A DNA stretch of 64,000 nucleotides from Ditylenchus dipsaci. Lineage: Eukaryota > Nematoda > Chromadorea > Rhabditida > Anguinidae. The DNA lies in contig SADC01001182.1 in the NCBI GenBank assembly GCA_004194705.1, positions 62,001-126,000 of the forward strand, in the 5' to 3' direction. Positions 33,601 to 42,895 of this stretch are shown here, piece after piece (positions within the stretch are counted from its first letter, which is position 1; the number at the start of each line of letters is the position of its first letter). Position numbers and translations under genes: made by a program. The notes below the pieces were generated by a model. That model did not search any database and was not told where the DNA came from. It saw only the letters and a program-made list of their open reading frames with translations.

Positions 33601-36600
33601 ATTGTTTTTAGATGGATAGCAATCATATTCGCCACGTTATGTTGTTTTTGTTTGATTCTGGCTGAATGGAACGGATGCTGCAAACAAAATCTGCGAAGAA
33701 ACTTATCGACCTCGAATGGGAAGTCTTGCCGCATCCGCCGTATTCGCCTGACCATGCTCCATCGGACTATAATCTCTTTCGATCGCTTCAGCACTTCCTT
33801 CGTGGTAAAGAATACGCAACAGTTCAAGCAATTTCAGAAGATATTGATTGTTTCTTTTCTTCAAAGCCAGCCGGATTTTATGTCAAGGGAATCAGTCGTC
33901 TTCAAGAACGCTGGAGAAAGTTGTGGAATTTGATGAAGATTATTTTGTTGATTAATTGTTATGCTTTGTTTTGAATAAAATTTGAAATTTTGCTTTATTT
34001 GAACGTTTGACTGTGAAACAGTGCGAACTTTTGAGACAACCTAATATTTCCGCTGCACTTTTCGATATATTTCTCGCTGATATTTCTGTAGCATTTTTCG
34101 ATTTATTCCCTGCTGATATTGCCTTAGAACTTTTTAATTTACTTTTTGATGATTTCACCTTCAAATAAATTTCAAGACATATGAAATCTGAGAAAACTAT
34201 AATCACATACTGTCGCTCTCAAAGACTTATCCACTCTTCACACAGCTGACAAAGCGTTTATTTTGCCGCGAGATTCACAAAAGCTTTCGCTTTGTGCCCT
34301 TTGTTGAGATTCATAAAAGCGTATTTTGTGTTGCGTGATTCATAAACACACATAATTGAAACATGAGTCGTAAGATATGAAGTCCTTTCCAAAACTCGTG
34401 TTTTCATGTTGTGCATGATTTACTATTTTCTTTTCTGTGTTGAGACTCGTAAAAGCGTCTTTCCAACTGCTCTAGATGCTCAAGAAGCGATAATGAGAAT
34501 ACAGCAAAAATTCTCCCTGGAGAATACTCGAGAAAAGATCAAATTCAAACTCAAGATTAAATTCAAATTCTCAAGACATAATTAATCAATTTCATTTGAT
34601 CCGAAAATGAGCAAATATCTCGTAGGATACACACATACTATACACGACACAGAACACAAACGACAAAAAACATAAATTTTTATTGACAAACAAATAGAGA
34701 AAATTAAAACAGGCGCGAAAAGTCTAAAGATGGGCCGTGCGACCGAAACATGAGCCGTGAGCTATTGACTTCTTTCAGAGACTCACAGTATTACTCTATT
34801 TGCCAATCTTTTCCGACGTTTGTGCTGAGATTCATACAGGCATATTTTTGATCAATTTCATTGATATTTTTAATAGAAATCTCATATTAGCACAGGGCTC
34901 TCAACTCAAAATTTTAAAAATAAGTGTCCTTACAAAAATATGCTATTTTATCCAGCCGCGTAAATTGCAGCAGTGAATTCGACAACGGAAATGAACACTG
35001 GATAATGTACCAAAATGGTGTAAACAAAACAACCATTTAATCTCCTGTGTTTTAGCATTTGCTAGGGGCGATGGCTCGGTTCATAGCAAATGACATCTGG
35101 ATAAAAAATATGTCATCCGAATTAGCAATAAACAATGAACCACGAAAAGCTGTTCAACTTTTGCGATTTCTTTATCACCAACAATGTTTACGAAATGTTA
35201 AAAATGGCGTTGCGTAAAGTTGAGACTCGGCATCGCTACCAGAAGCGCTAGAAAGAATGGTTTGAAGACTTTCGCACCACGAGGGTTTAAGGTTTGGCAG
35301 AGGTTTACGGTTTGGTATGAGACGAAAAGTGAGACGTCAAGTACACGTAAGATAAAATGTAGGCGGAATTTTAAACTCCATAAACTAGAACTATAGTCTT
35401 TTAGATAAAAAATTTCAAAAATTTCCGGCAACTTCGGCGCCGAAGAGGGTGAAATATAATCCCCTCCCTCTATTAATCCCCCACCCTCCGAGGGAGGTGA
35501 ACAATAATCCCCTAGGGAATTAAAAGAAGTTATACGGTGAAAGTCGCATAATTGTGTAACCGCTGATAGTCTACTTGGGTTCCAAGAGCCTAAGGATCAT
35601 TTTGATACCAAACTCGTAAATAAAATATTAAAAAACATGAAGCATGCACCCAGAGAGATCTGAACTAGCAACTTTTGAATGGGGTTTAATATGAATTTTT
35701 ATACGGACGATAGATGTACCGGTTTTTAAAAAAATAGGTATGATAAATGAAGATATTCTCGTATTAATTAAAACGTTCTGAAGAGTTTAGTTTTGGTTGA
35801 TCTAGGTATTTCGCACAACAACCGTGTTTCTTTGAACGTTCATACTCACCCTGAAAGCCTCCATTTATAAATCCAGCGTTATTGACTTCAAAAACAACAT
35901 TCATTATTAGAAAAAGTTGCGGCAGAAAAAAGCAAATTTACGGCAGAAAAAAGTGAATTCGCAGCAAGAAAAAGAAAATTTGAGGCAAGAAAAAGTAAAT
36001 TTGCGGCAAAAAAAGTAAACCAACGACAATAAAAAGTATTTTTGCGGCAAAAAAAAGTAAATTGGTGGAATGCATATTTGCTGCAGACGTGGTGCGCAGA
36101 ACTGATCAATTTATCTGAACCGATAAATTTATCTAACAGATAAAATTCAAATTATTTTTATCTGCCAGATAAAATTTTATCGGTCAGATAAAATTCGAGT
36201 TTTAAATAAAAATCAATATAAAATTGAAAATGGGTTCCACGCATGCAAATCTATAGAAATTATCAAGAATAATAATGCCTGAAAAATTTGATGGGTTTCG
36301 CCAAAAATCCTGGCTGAAAAATTTGGAAACCCATCAACTATTGGGTTGATTCATAATTAATGCAGATTTTTTATCGTGACTTTATTCGACAACAAAACAG
36401 ACAACAAAACAATGAATTTTGACTGGAATATTCGGTAAAAGGGACGTTTCAGCACTTTTTTCAAATAAAAAAAGTGCAGAAAGGCAAATAGTGATTTTTT
36501 GAAAAAAAATTACCTTGGTCTCCCCTTTTGAAACCGCCAATAAGCAAGGTTTCAAAAGGGGGGACCAAGGCAATTTTTTTTCAAAAAATTCCAAAAAAAA

Positions 36601-39600
36601 ATAATACTTTCTCAATTTGAAGTATACTGGTTTTATTCTTGTAAAAAATCTGAACATTCTATAGCTGCAGTAAAACACAAATAAAAGGATGTAAAAGAAG
36701 TCTTTGCACAACTTACTAATTCTTACAATCTTACCATTTGTTTGTAAATTATGAGGGAAGGACCCTGACTATGACCTGGGATTTTTTCGATTTTCGGTTT
36801 CTATTCTTGTAGAGAATGCAAATCCAATGTGAATTCGGCTCCTCGCCTTTGAAATTCATTGAATTTTTAGGAATGCCCCTTGGGCAAAACAGAGTTAGAC
36901 AATATCGCGAAAAGACTGCGCTGCACTCCATCCTTTCTCGAAGTGGTAGAGCATGATATGGCGAATGTGAAGGTGGTTTTCGACGCGCATTCTTCTTAAC
37001 TAAAAGCGAGGGCATACATTAAAACAAAAAAGCAAATTTAAAGAAGAAATAGATCAAAAGAATCATAAGGCAACAAAAATCCGCATTAATTATGAATCAA
37101 TCCAATATTTTAGTCACTATTATTATTAAAAATTTCTATAGATTTGCAAGTGTGCAACCTATTTTTTACTTTTCTGATTATTATTTAAAAATCGAATTTT
37201 ATCTGACCGATAAAATTTTATCTGGCAGATAAATTTTATCTGTCAGATAAAAATAATTTGAATTTTATCTGGTAGATAAATTTATCGGTTCAGATAAATT
37301 TATCTGTTCTGCGCACCACGGCTGCAGAAAAAAATAAATTATTGGCCAGGGAGGCTGTACGAACTTTCGTAAGAAGACAATTTCGTAAGAGCGAATTTTC
37401 GTAAAAGCGAATTTTCGTAAGAAATTTTTTCGTAAGAGCGAATTTTCGTAAGAAACTTTTTCGTAACAGCGAATTTTCGTAACAAGCTTTTTCGTAACGC
37501 GGTTTTCAGTAACATTAGTGATATGTTAAGTTGCTTTTTGATCTTCCTTTGATGTTTCTTATAGCTTCTGTGATGTTTTGACCAAAAATAGTCAAGAAAA
37601 AAATGAAACAGTCAGAGGGTGGAATCGAACCACTGGTGAAAAAATTCATTCCATCAGCTTACCTACTGCCAGTGTTTTCAAAAGTCATAGGCATAGTTTC
37701 AAAGTCATAGTCATAGGCATAATTTCAAAGTCATAGGCATAGTTTGACTAGAATTTTGACTGTAACTATGCCTATGACTTTCAAATTATGCCTATGACTA
37801 TGACTTGGAAACTATGCCTATGACTTTTGAAAACACTGCCTACTGCACCATACATGCCACTGATGGGAAATAGGTATGTGTAGTATATAATATATGAATT
37901 CTAGCTCGGAGCTATTCACCATGCTTTTGGGTATTTCTGCTGGTCTCCTAATAAATGAAAAATCCGGGGTCAGCTAATTATCGAAATTTTCAGTCATATA
38001 ACCATGCTTACCAACTTTCGTGCTCATACAGTTAATAGTCATATAATTAACTGTTCGAAGTGTCAAACAGTGACAGAAAGGCCAAAACAAATGAATCAGA
38101 TGAAATCCTGAATTAGAAAAATTGAATAAGAGTGAAAAAAATTTCGATTATTTCCTCTTACGAAAGAAATTCGTTACGAAAATTCGCTGTTACGAAAAAG
38201 TTTCTTACGAAAATTCGCTGTTACGAAAAAGTTTCTTACGAAAATTCGCTGTTACGAAAAATTTTCTTACGAATTTTCGCTGTTACGAAACTGTTTCTTA
38301 CGAAATGTTTCTTACGAAAGTTCGCTCTTACGAAACTTCGCTCTTACGAAATTGTCTTGTTACGAAAGTTCGTACAGCCGCCAGGGATGAGCTTTTGTAA
38401 CTATTTGCGGGAAATAGTTACAAATTTTTGCATTTGAAAAATACTTACAGCCTGTAACTATTTTGACCTTTGTAACTATTCTTGTAACTATTTCTCGACA
38501 CGAAAGTAATAATTTAAAAAAAATAGTTACAGCGTGTAACTATTTTTGTCTTTACTGTAGCTTCTCGGCACGAAATCAGCAATTTAAAAAAAAATAATGC
38601 AACTTGGTCAATTTTCTAGAAATTTCAGGGGAGGCGAAAACCAGATGGCTTAGGATCCACTCCAGAATGGCCAAAAGCCAAAAATAATTAGTTTTTGGGG
38701 GTTACTAAAGGGGGGTCAACTTTTTGCGAAAAATCGATTGAGCTGATCAGAATCCCAGTCAGATGCGCCCAATCGCTTAGAAAGTTAGTTTAGGGTGGTT
38801 TAGAGTGGAATAACGTGCAATTCTGAGCGATCAAGCCTATCTGACTGGGATTCTGATCTGCTCAATCGATTTTTCGCAAAAAGTTTACCCCCTTTCGCAA
38901 ACCCCCAAAAATCAATTACTTTTGGCTTTTGGCCATTCTGGAGTGGATCCTAAGCCATCTGGTTTTCGCAAAATCGGCCCACTCAAAATCGGCGTTCGGC
39001 GCCCGTGCAACTATGGTAATATGTCATTCTACGCGCGAAAAAGAGCACTATCATCCTGTAAAAAATATTCTCTGAAGTAATGAGAAAATTTTGAGAAAAC
39101 GCTTTTTCGTAAAAAATATTCCAGGGGAAAAATTTATCATATTTGATAGTGTTTTTACCAGTCGCTCACTTTACCAGTCGTCATTTTGAGTACTAAATGT
39201 CTACAGCTTAAGATGCAAATTGTGTGAAAAAAAACAAAAATTAAAAATATCTTTTCAAAAAATCAATGATTCATGCGCCATGGGTAGACGGTAACTTCAA
39301 GGGGCAGGGCGAACTCGTATTCGCAAAACTCGTATTCGTAAAACTCGTATTTGACAAAATTCGTATTCGCAAAACTCGTATTTGACAAAACTCGTATTCG
39401 ACAAAACTCGTGTTTGACAAAACTCGTATTCGGCAAAACTCGTATTTGACAAAACTCGTATTCGCAAAGCTCGCATTCGACAAAACTCGTATTCTACCAA
39501 AATTCGCTTGTTTTTATGAGTTAAACACACATTCACAAGGCAATATTCCAATATATATCCGACTAATAAGCGTTGTTGTCTTTAAAATCGACTCATACTA

Positions 39601-41256
39601 ACTGTGATTCTGCTTTTACTTTATTTTTCCTCAATCAACACAACGTGAACAACTGGCGATTAAACATAAATTGATAAGAACATTGCTTTTCTTTTCTAGA
39701 ATGCAGCAACCATCCCATCGGCCCACTCTATTACTGGCTTTCGACCGGCGATGACCTGTGTGAATTGTTGCACCTGCGCGAAAATTCTCTTGTTGGCCCT
39801 GATGCTTTTTGCCTTCCGTGGCTCCACGTGACCCGCAACGAACTGCTAAAAATAAAGATATGGAAATCAAATCCCGTATATCATCAACTCAAATCTTACA
39901 AGATACTGAAGACGGTAATCACTGTCATAAGCTTCGCGGAGGTGCCTCGCCATCCACCATTCCCCTGGCTTGTTTCCGAGTAATCGCTTGAGCTTCTTGT
40001 TGTTCGACTCCATTGTGTTGTTGTCCCTGGCCCGCTTCTCGATAGTCGGCGTGTACATGTCCGCAGTAGAGTAAGCGAAAAGAGGAGTGTGCAAAATACC
40101 ATCTAGATCAAGGATTCCTGTACACATTTAAGGATAAATATGAAGGATATTGAACGATAAAAAATCATAAATGCCCTGAATCGCTACCATCGCCAAAATT
40201 CTTTAACGAGTCCGGGATGGCTTCAAATCGAAAGTCTTTTGGCTCCGCAGGCAGATTGAGCTCCTTCCTCATTCGCCTGTTAGCTCTCTCTATCATGCTA
40301 TTCCTTCGTGGAGTGTGCATTTTTTGTACATCATTAAGACCTTCTAATGAGCGCTCCACCACCAGACTGCCCGGCTAAACATGATATGAAAAATGGATGC
40401 ATGTAAGATACAGCTAAAGTGGCTACCATGTCAATGTTTGCCTTCATCAGAGCATCCTGCTTGTCCCGCACATCCGCATTGCTCACTCTCCACAATTGAT
40501 CCTCGCACGTATGCTCTCCAATTTCAAACCGAACCTTGCTTGTCGCTCGCACAATCCACAGTCGGCCGGTGCACCCTCTTGATAGCAAATGTAAAAGTTG
40601 TAAAGCGCGAGATTCTCATCATCCATTTGCTTAGACGGCGCATTGTAACGGTAAAGCTTGCATTCATATTCGATCTTCCGGCCCTTGCGCTGCGAATTGT
40701 GCCATTTGACATCGACATCGAACGGCAACTTCTGCGATATGGCTGGGAGGCTTCTTCGCTACTGGAACCGTTTTGTTCGCTCGAAGTGCTGAAGTCCTCA
40801 TCATCACTGTTCATCTTGACTAAAACACGATGTATATTGGACGAGACACCTAGACTCATACAAACAAGCTAATTTGGTTAGAATACGAGTTTTGTCAAAT
40901 ACGAGTTTTGTCGAATACGAGTTTTGTCAAATACGAGTTTTGCGAATACGAGTTTTGTCGAATACGAGTTTTGTCAAATACGAGTTTTGCGAATACGAGT
41001 TCGCCCTGCCCCACTTCAAGAAATTATTTCTCTTGTAAGTTCAATTTCAGGGTGTTTCAACGGAACTAAAGACGACGATCCTTCTAGATCTGAATTCCAA
41101 GTCTCGAAAGGCCATATCTGGAAGACTAGGGAGTACCAGTTAAAATGTGGCGATGAGGGATTTTTTGTGTACAAATGCCATGTTGATGGAAACTCGATTA
41201 TTCACACTGGCACGGCTTGGATTGACAAGGAAAATGTTCTCAATATTTGCAAATGA
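21671..41256 (+). CDS. Secreted Cys-rich repeat protein of unknown function, three exons
   Basis: Exons: 21671-21816 (phase 2 end), 24231-24652 (phase 1 end), 41051-41256; 774 nt, 257 aa. Donors are GTAAGT and GTAATT; acceptors ATGTTCAG and AATTTCAG. Residues 1-24 are a clear signal peptide (basic start, then a hydrophobic run ending QAG). Three related modules follow: about 27-83, 117-190 and 190-257. Each begins with Cys, carries W or Y followed by a Cys about 8-10 residues on, and ends near a YxCK- or NICK-type Cys. A Pro/Thr/Ser/Asn-rich acidic linker separates modules 1 and 2. N-glycosylation sequons are visible (NVT, NQT, NGT). I do not recognise the family; the layout resembles small Cys-rich secreted proteins of nematodes. 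Intron 1 is 2.4 kb and intron 2 is 16.4 kb, both filled with transposons, and further exons inside intron 2 cannot be excluded. The three-exon join is supported by phase and by module continuity. Confidence 0.72.
22051..23975. mobile_element. Long foldback element in intron 1 of the secreted-protein gene
   Basis: Arms of about 420 bp (22058-22478 and 23556-23968) are inverted copies, starting CATGCGTGACTTTTGCCATT. The loop holds an array of GCATATTTTG words (22490-22675) and no coding frame. No duplication was identified at the ends. Confidence 0.7.
24179..24197. repeat. Orphan MITE end
   Basis: GTTGGGAGAGTCAGCTGTA equals the right terminus of the CAGTCGACTCTCCC MITE family, without a left partner, about 30 nt before the exon 2 acceptor. 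Confidence 0.5.
24962..25135. repeat. GCGCCGGCGCC array
   Basis: GC-rich, palindromic GGCGCCGGCGCC words with A/T spacers, similar to the arrays of the hAT element at 47718-49008; possibly one end of a related element. Confidence 0.5.
27046..27907. mobile_element. pogo-like TA-flanked element inserted in the LINE
   Basis: TA at 27044-27045 and 27908-27909. Ends CCGTATTTGTTCTAATAGC and, inverted, CCGTAAATGTTCTAATAGC, followed by repeated CTAATAACTCACCCC words on both sides. It encodes an HTH fragment. Confidence 0.75.
27344..27568 (+). CDS. N-terminal HTH domain of a pogo/CENP-B-like transposase (truncated)
   Basis: 74 codons. After an acidic/basic start, YSTEFEFLKVAKHAKNISIHG... FKVGRSTVRQWMRQKKQL is the psq/CENP-B-type helix-turn-helix pattern (EF...A......A..F.V....VR.W..QK). 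A stop follows and no DDE catalytic domain is present, so this is an internally deleted copy or a DNA-binding-only derivative. Confidence 0.55.
   Translation: MENIIANYGSSSKSEDEQVKTPRKLKAYSTEFEFLKVAKHAKNISIHGTSNKFKVGRSTVRQWMRQKKQLHKIA
29154..29876 (-). pseudogene. LINE ORF1 with two in-frame stops
   Basis: From MSKIISYDKLGKDDL (29876) the frame runs to a stop near 29775 and another near 29745, then stays open for 156 codons to 29154. The open part has a coiled-coil-like start and an RNA-binding-like segment (KIHRHGSKNFHRGRIIKVPF... ISARRDMTESELK) typical of CR1/L2 ORF1 proteins. It supplies the nucleic-acid chaperone in active relatives. Confidence 0.65.
30297..30460 (+). repeat. Dispersed repeat, copy 1 (GATGCGCACACCCACATRCC)
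   Basis: Blocks CCTTAGAC, ACTCTGGATG, AAGCATGCATACC and AGTTTATTTATGC, then CAAAACTATGTTCAA. The same order occurs at 32483-32640, 63600-63770 and, inverted, 50420-50545. Confidence 0.65.
30860..31245. repeat. Foldback repeat (CAGCTTGGAGCACTGGATCTTGGC arms)
   Basis: Inverted copies at 30890-31020 and 31085-31240 share TTGGCTTTCTAATAAGC and AATTTTATATTCAATTTTAT. It resembles the foldback at 14541-15235. Confidence 0.5.
31560..31800. repeat. Array of GCCGCAAATTTACTTTTTT units, left copy
   Basis: About ten units of the form TGCCGCAAGTTTACTTTTTTC. An inverted array of the same unit is at 35910-36065, so the pair probably bounds one element of about 4.5 kb. No target duplication was found. Confidence 0.65.
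32150..32865. mobile_element. Foldback with poly-C arms, second copy
   Basis: Arms 32150-32330 and 32680-32860 are inverted: poly-C, CAAATGAAATTTTTT, GTGTTTnAAACACC, TTGCCTC, and TTTGAGTTCT. They enclose dispersed-repeat copy 2 (32483-32640) and a hairpin of GCGCAGGGGGCTTGGTTG. Confidence 0.6.
33461..34044. mobile_element. Internally deleted mariner element
   Basis: TA duplications at 33459-33460 and 34045-34046. Inverted ends TTAGGTTGTCTGAAAAGTTC and TTAGGTTGTCTCAAAAGTTC are typical mariner termini. Only the C-terminal third of the transposase remains (33666-33974). It sits inside an array of TTTATTTTCCGCTGATATT-type words (33400-33458, 34047-34165). Confidence 0.85.
33666..33974 (+). pseudogene. 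mariner transposase C-terminal fragment
   Basis: 102 codons with HPPYSPDHAPSDYNLFRSLQ, the region of the third catalytic Asp of mariner (DD34D), then FLRGKEY, FFSSKPAGFY and the RW.K..N ending. The first two catalytic Asp residues and the HTH domain are absent. The frame is otherwise open, so the deletion may be fairly recent. Confidence 0.8.
35910..36068. repeat. Array of GCCGCAAATTTACTTTTTT units, right (inverted) copy
   Basis: AAAAAAGTAAATTTGCGGC units, inverted relative to 31560-31800, ending a few bp before the element at 36088. Both arrays share the distinctive segment ATACTTTTTATTGTCG. Confidence 0.65.
36088..37320. mobile_element. Array-terminated element, GATAAATTTATC units, 8-bp duplication
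   Basis: Perfect GCTGCAGA duplication (36080-36087, 37321-37328). Ends CGTGGTGCGCAGAAC exactly inverted at the right. Arms are arrays of CAGATAAATTTATC / GATAAAATTTTATC words (36105-36200, 37195-37310). The core holds the mariner-like insertion 36341-37105. Confidence 0.8.
36341..37105. mobile_element. Mariner-like element with TTGGGTTGATTCATAATTAA ends
   Basis: TA at 36339-36340 and 37106-37107. Inverted ends TTGGGTTGATTCATAATTAA and TTGGATTGATTCATAATTAA. A minus-strand frame at 37015-36749 (LLVKKNARRKPPSHSPYHAL...) is not recognised with certainty. A hairpin of GGTCTCCCCTTTTGAAACC (36510-36575) lies in the core. Confidence 0.65.
37615..37870 (-). repeat. tRNA-derived SINE interrupted by a hAT MITE
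   Basis: With the insert ignored, the minus strand shows TGGTGCAGTAGGTAAGC (box A-like) and GTGGTTCGATTCCACC (box B and T-stem). The acceptor stem does not pair convincingly, so a SINE or tRNA pseudogene rather than a tRNA gene. Confidence 0.5.
37670..37838. mobile_element. hAT MITE with GTCATAGGCATAG words, 8-bp duplication
   Basis: CCTACTGC at 37662-37669 and 37839-37846. Ends CAGTGTTTTCAAAAGTCATA inverted exactly. The interior is GTCATAGGCATAG-type words in both orientations. Confidence 0.9.
38395..38600. repeat. GTAACTATTT word array
   Basis: TTTGTAACTATTT and AAATAGTTACA recur five to six times in both orientations. Ends not defined. Confidence 0.5.
38630..38970. repeat. Foldback repeat (CCAGATGGCTTAGGATCCAC arms)
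   Basis: Near-perfect inverted copies at 38635-38775 and 38835-38968, sharing CCACTCCAGAATGGCCAAAA and the CCCCCTTT/AAAGGGGG segment. Confidence 0.7.
39302..41012. mobile_element. Array-terminated element, TTTGTCGAATACGAG units, 8-bp duplication
   Basis: Perfect ACTTCAAG duplication (39294-39301, 41013-41020). Ends (G)GGGCAGGGCGAACTCGTATT inverted. Arrays of AAAACTCGTATTCGAC units at 39318-39495 and 40885-41000. The core encodes a broken minus-strand transposase-like gene. It ends 38 bp before the last exon of the secreted-protein gene. Confidence 0.85.
39867..40859 (-). pseudogene. Transposase-like gene, MULE-type suspected, broken or multi-exon
   Basis: Pieces in order on the minus strand: an acidic start (MNSDDEDFSTSSEQNGSSSEE); a block with KWHNSQRKGRKIEYECKLYR, NFYICYQEG and CGLCERQARFGLKLE that looks like an N-terminal zinc-binding domain; a middle block; and a tail with RDNNTMESNNKKLKRLLG and WWMARHLREAY, like the NN..E...K C-terminal part of many DDE transposases. 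Frames change at least three times, so either decayed or spliced. The DDE core is missing, pointing to internal deletion. Family assignment is inferred. Confidence 0.45.
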
Positions 41257-41261
41257 ATAAA
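41256..41261 (+). terminator. Polyadenylation signal overlapping the stop codon
   Basis: The last A of the TGA stop (41254-41256) is the first A of AATAAA. If used, the 3' UTR of the secreted-protein gene would be only about 15-25 nt. Confidence 0.55.
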
Positions 41262-41443
41262 ACCAGTTTATTTTAACGAAAAGCACTTTGGGTGAACAAC
41301 AACAACCAAGTATACACATCACCAAGTAGAAAACAGAAAAAAATATATGATCCATCCGTTTTCCCGAGAAATTAGAAGTTTTGGTCAATATAAAGGTGCC
41401 GTAAAACCCTCACTATTATAGAGTTCTCATAGTGAGCGGGTGT

Positions 41444-41690
41444 CAGGGCTTTAAAAAAAAACATCCACATCCACATCCGGCGGATGTGGATGTGGATGTT
41501 GGATGTCAAAAAAATTTGAGTCGGATGTCAGCGGATGTTTTTATTGATTTTTCATGGATTTTTCGGATGTTTTCGGATGTTTCGGATGTCAAAAATTTCA
41601 CATCCGGATGTCGGATGTGGATGTGGATGTCAAAATTTTTTTGGCCGGATGTGGATGTAGGATGTCAAAAAAAATTTTTTTAAAGCCCTG
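41444..41690. mobile_element. hAT MITE with GGATGT array
   Basis: Ends CAGGGCTTTAAAAAAA inverted at the right. Flanks GCGGGTGT and CCGGGTGT agree at 7 of 8. The interior is GGATGTGGATGT and its reverse complement. Confidence 0.75.
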
Positions 41691-42023
41691 CCGGGTGTAG
41701 GTGCAGGTGTAGGTCGAAGTCCGGGGAGGTCGAGGTCTAGATGTTTTACAATGCAATTTGCCTATTTTGTGTTGTATTTTTCAAAGTTAAGGTATATTTT
41801 TACTAATTTCAGTGGGTAATTTTTCATATTTCATTCATTTGAATTTGTTTGGTACTTTTTGGTTACCATTTCTGAAAACTCAGAATTTTGACATTTTGAT
41901 GCCATACTCGTGTTTAGCATGGCAAATTCGATCATAAAACGGTACTTTTCGGTTGTCGGCACCCCCGCTGCCCAAAACTGCCCTCCTGATTCGAAATTTA
42001 TTGTGAAATTAGAAATCTGTTAA

Positions 42024-42891
42024 AGGGGCATGCTCACCTGTTTAAGTTTGTCCCTCCTAATTCATTTTTTTGCTGAATCATTCAACTTCTATAAGGATTT
42101 TTGGCGCTAGTAGCGAATACCCCCCCCCAAGAATCTGAACTTTAAAGTATGCTGTAACTACCCTTGCAAACAACAAGTTTAGGCTTAGCCCTTAGGCTTG
42201 GGGTAGGCCAGCGTACGGAAGTTGTGACTAATAAAGAGTTTACGCATATTTTCCGGGACTAGGGACATAAATTTGGGTACATTTTACTTAACCTATTTAC
42301 TGTATTAAGTCCCCATGGGGAGTTATTTTTCAACCTCTAAAAAATCGAAAAATTTTCAGGTCGATTTTGAGATTTTTGGGTGCTCAACCAAAATCTGAAA
42401 AGTGTAATCAGGTAAACTCGCGGCAACTAAGAAAACGCAAAAAACAGATTTGCGAAATGTTCGCTCTAGGCTGAGATATAAGGTCCGTAGGGTGGGAAGT
42501 TATTAGAGGGTGGTGAGTTAATACAGTAAACGCGGTAAGTAAAAAAGGTGAAAATCATTGGGGGTGTTATTCGCTACTAGGTCGGATTTTTTAACTTGGT
42601 TTCTAATAAAACTACACCTCGAATTAAATTCTAGGCCCTGTTTTTTTAGAAACCAAGCCGAAGAATCCGTACAGAAGTCCAATGATTAGAAAAAAATTGA
42701 ATTGGCGCGGTTCTGAATTATTGAACTTCTGCACTGATTTTTCGGCTTAGTTTCTAACAAAACAAGGCCTGGATTTCAATTTTACGTGTAGTTTTGTTAG
42801 AAAGCATGTTGAAAAAACGTACAAAAAACAAATGATCCAGAAATAAACTTTGAATTTGCGGGGACAAATTTAAACAAGTGAACATGCATCT
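42024..42891. mobile_element. TTAA-flanked foldback, composite
   Basis: TTAA at 42020-42023 and 42892-42895. Ends AGGGGCATGCTCAC / GTGAACATGCATCT inverted, with the AACTTGGTTTCTAA inner block. Holds the CTGTATTAA MITE and further inner arms, so nested. Confidence 0.6.
42300..42526. mobile_element. TA-flanked MITE, CTGTATTAAGTCCCC ends
   Basis: TA at both sides; ends CTGTATTAA(GTCCCC) and inverted TTAATACAG. A variant of the CCGTAT MITE group, with the same inner layout (GAGTTATTTTTCAACC and GTTATTAGAGGG). Confidence 0.65.
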
Positions 42892-42895
42892 TTAA

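Larger units (their letters stand above)
33095..35537. mobile_element. Possible CCGTATAAC-ended element enclosing a mariner copy
   Basis: CCGTATAACCTCTATTAATCCCC at 33095 and inverted AGAAGTTATACGG ending 35537; both sides carry CTATTAATCCCCCACC words. Left neighbour is TA, right is TG. It could instead be two separate decayed MITEs. Confidence 0.35.
37353..38379. mobile_element. Array-terminated element, TCTTACGAAAATTCGC units, 8-bp duplication
   Basis: Perfect GCCAGGGA duplication (37345-37352, 38380-38387). Ends GGCTGTACGAACTTTCGTAA, inverted at the right. Arrays of TTACGAAAATTCGCT units at 37365-37515 and 38155-38365. The core has a tRNA-derived SINE that itself carries a hAT MITE; no transposase. 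Confidence 0.85.

Noticed and set aside
37615..37870. Functional tRNA gene
   Set aside because: Box A and B motifs are present, but the acceptor stem does not pair and the sequence is split by a MITE.
38122..38437. Leu/Arg/Thr repeat frames over TTACGAAAATTCGC arrays
   Set aside because: Array by-product in two frames at once.
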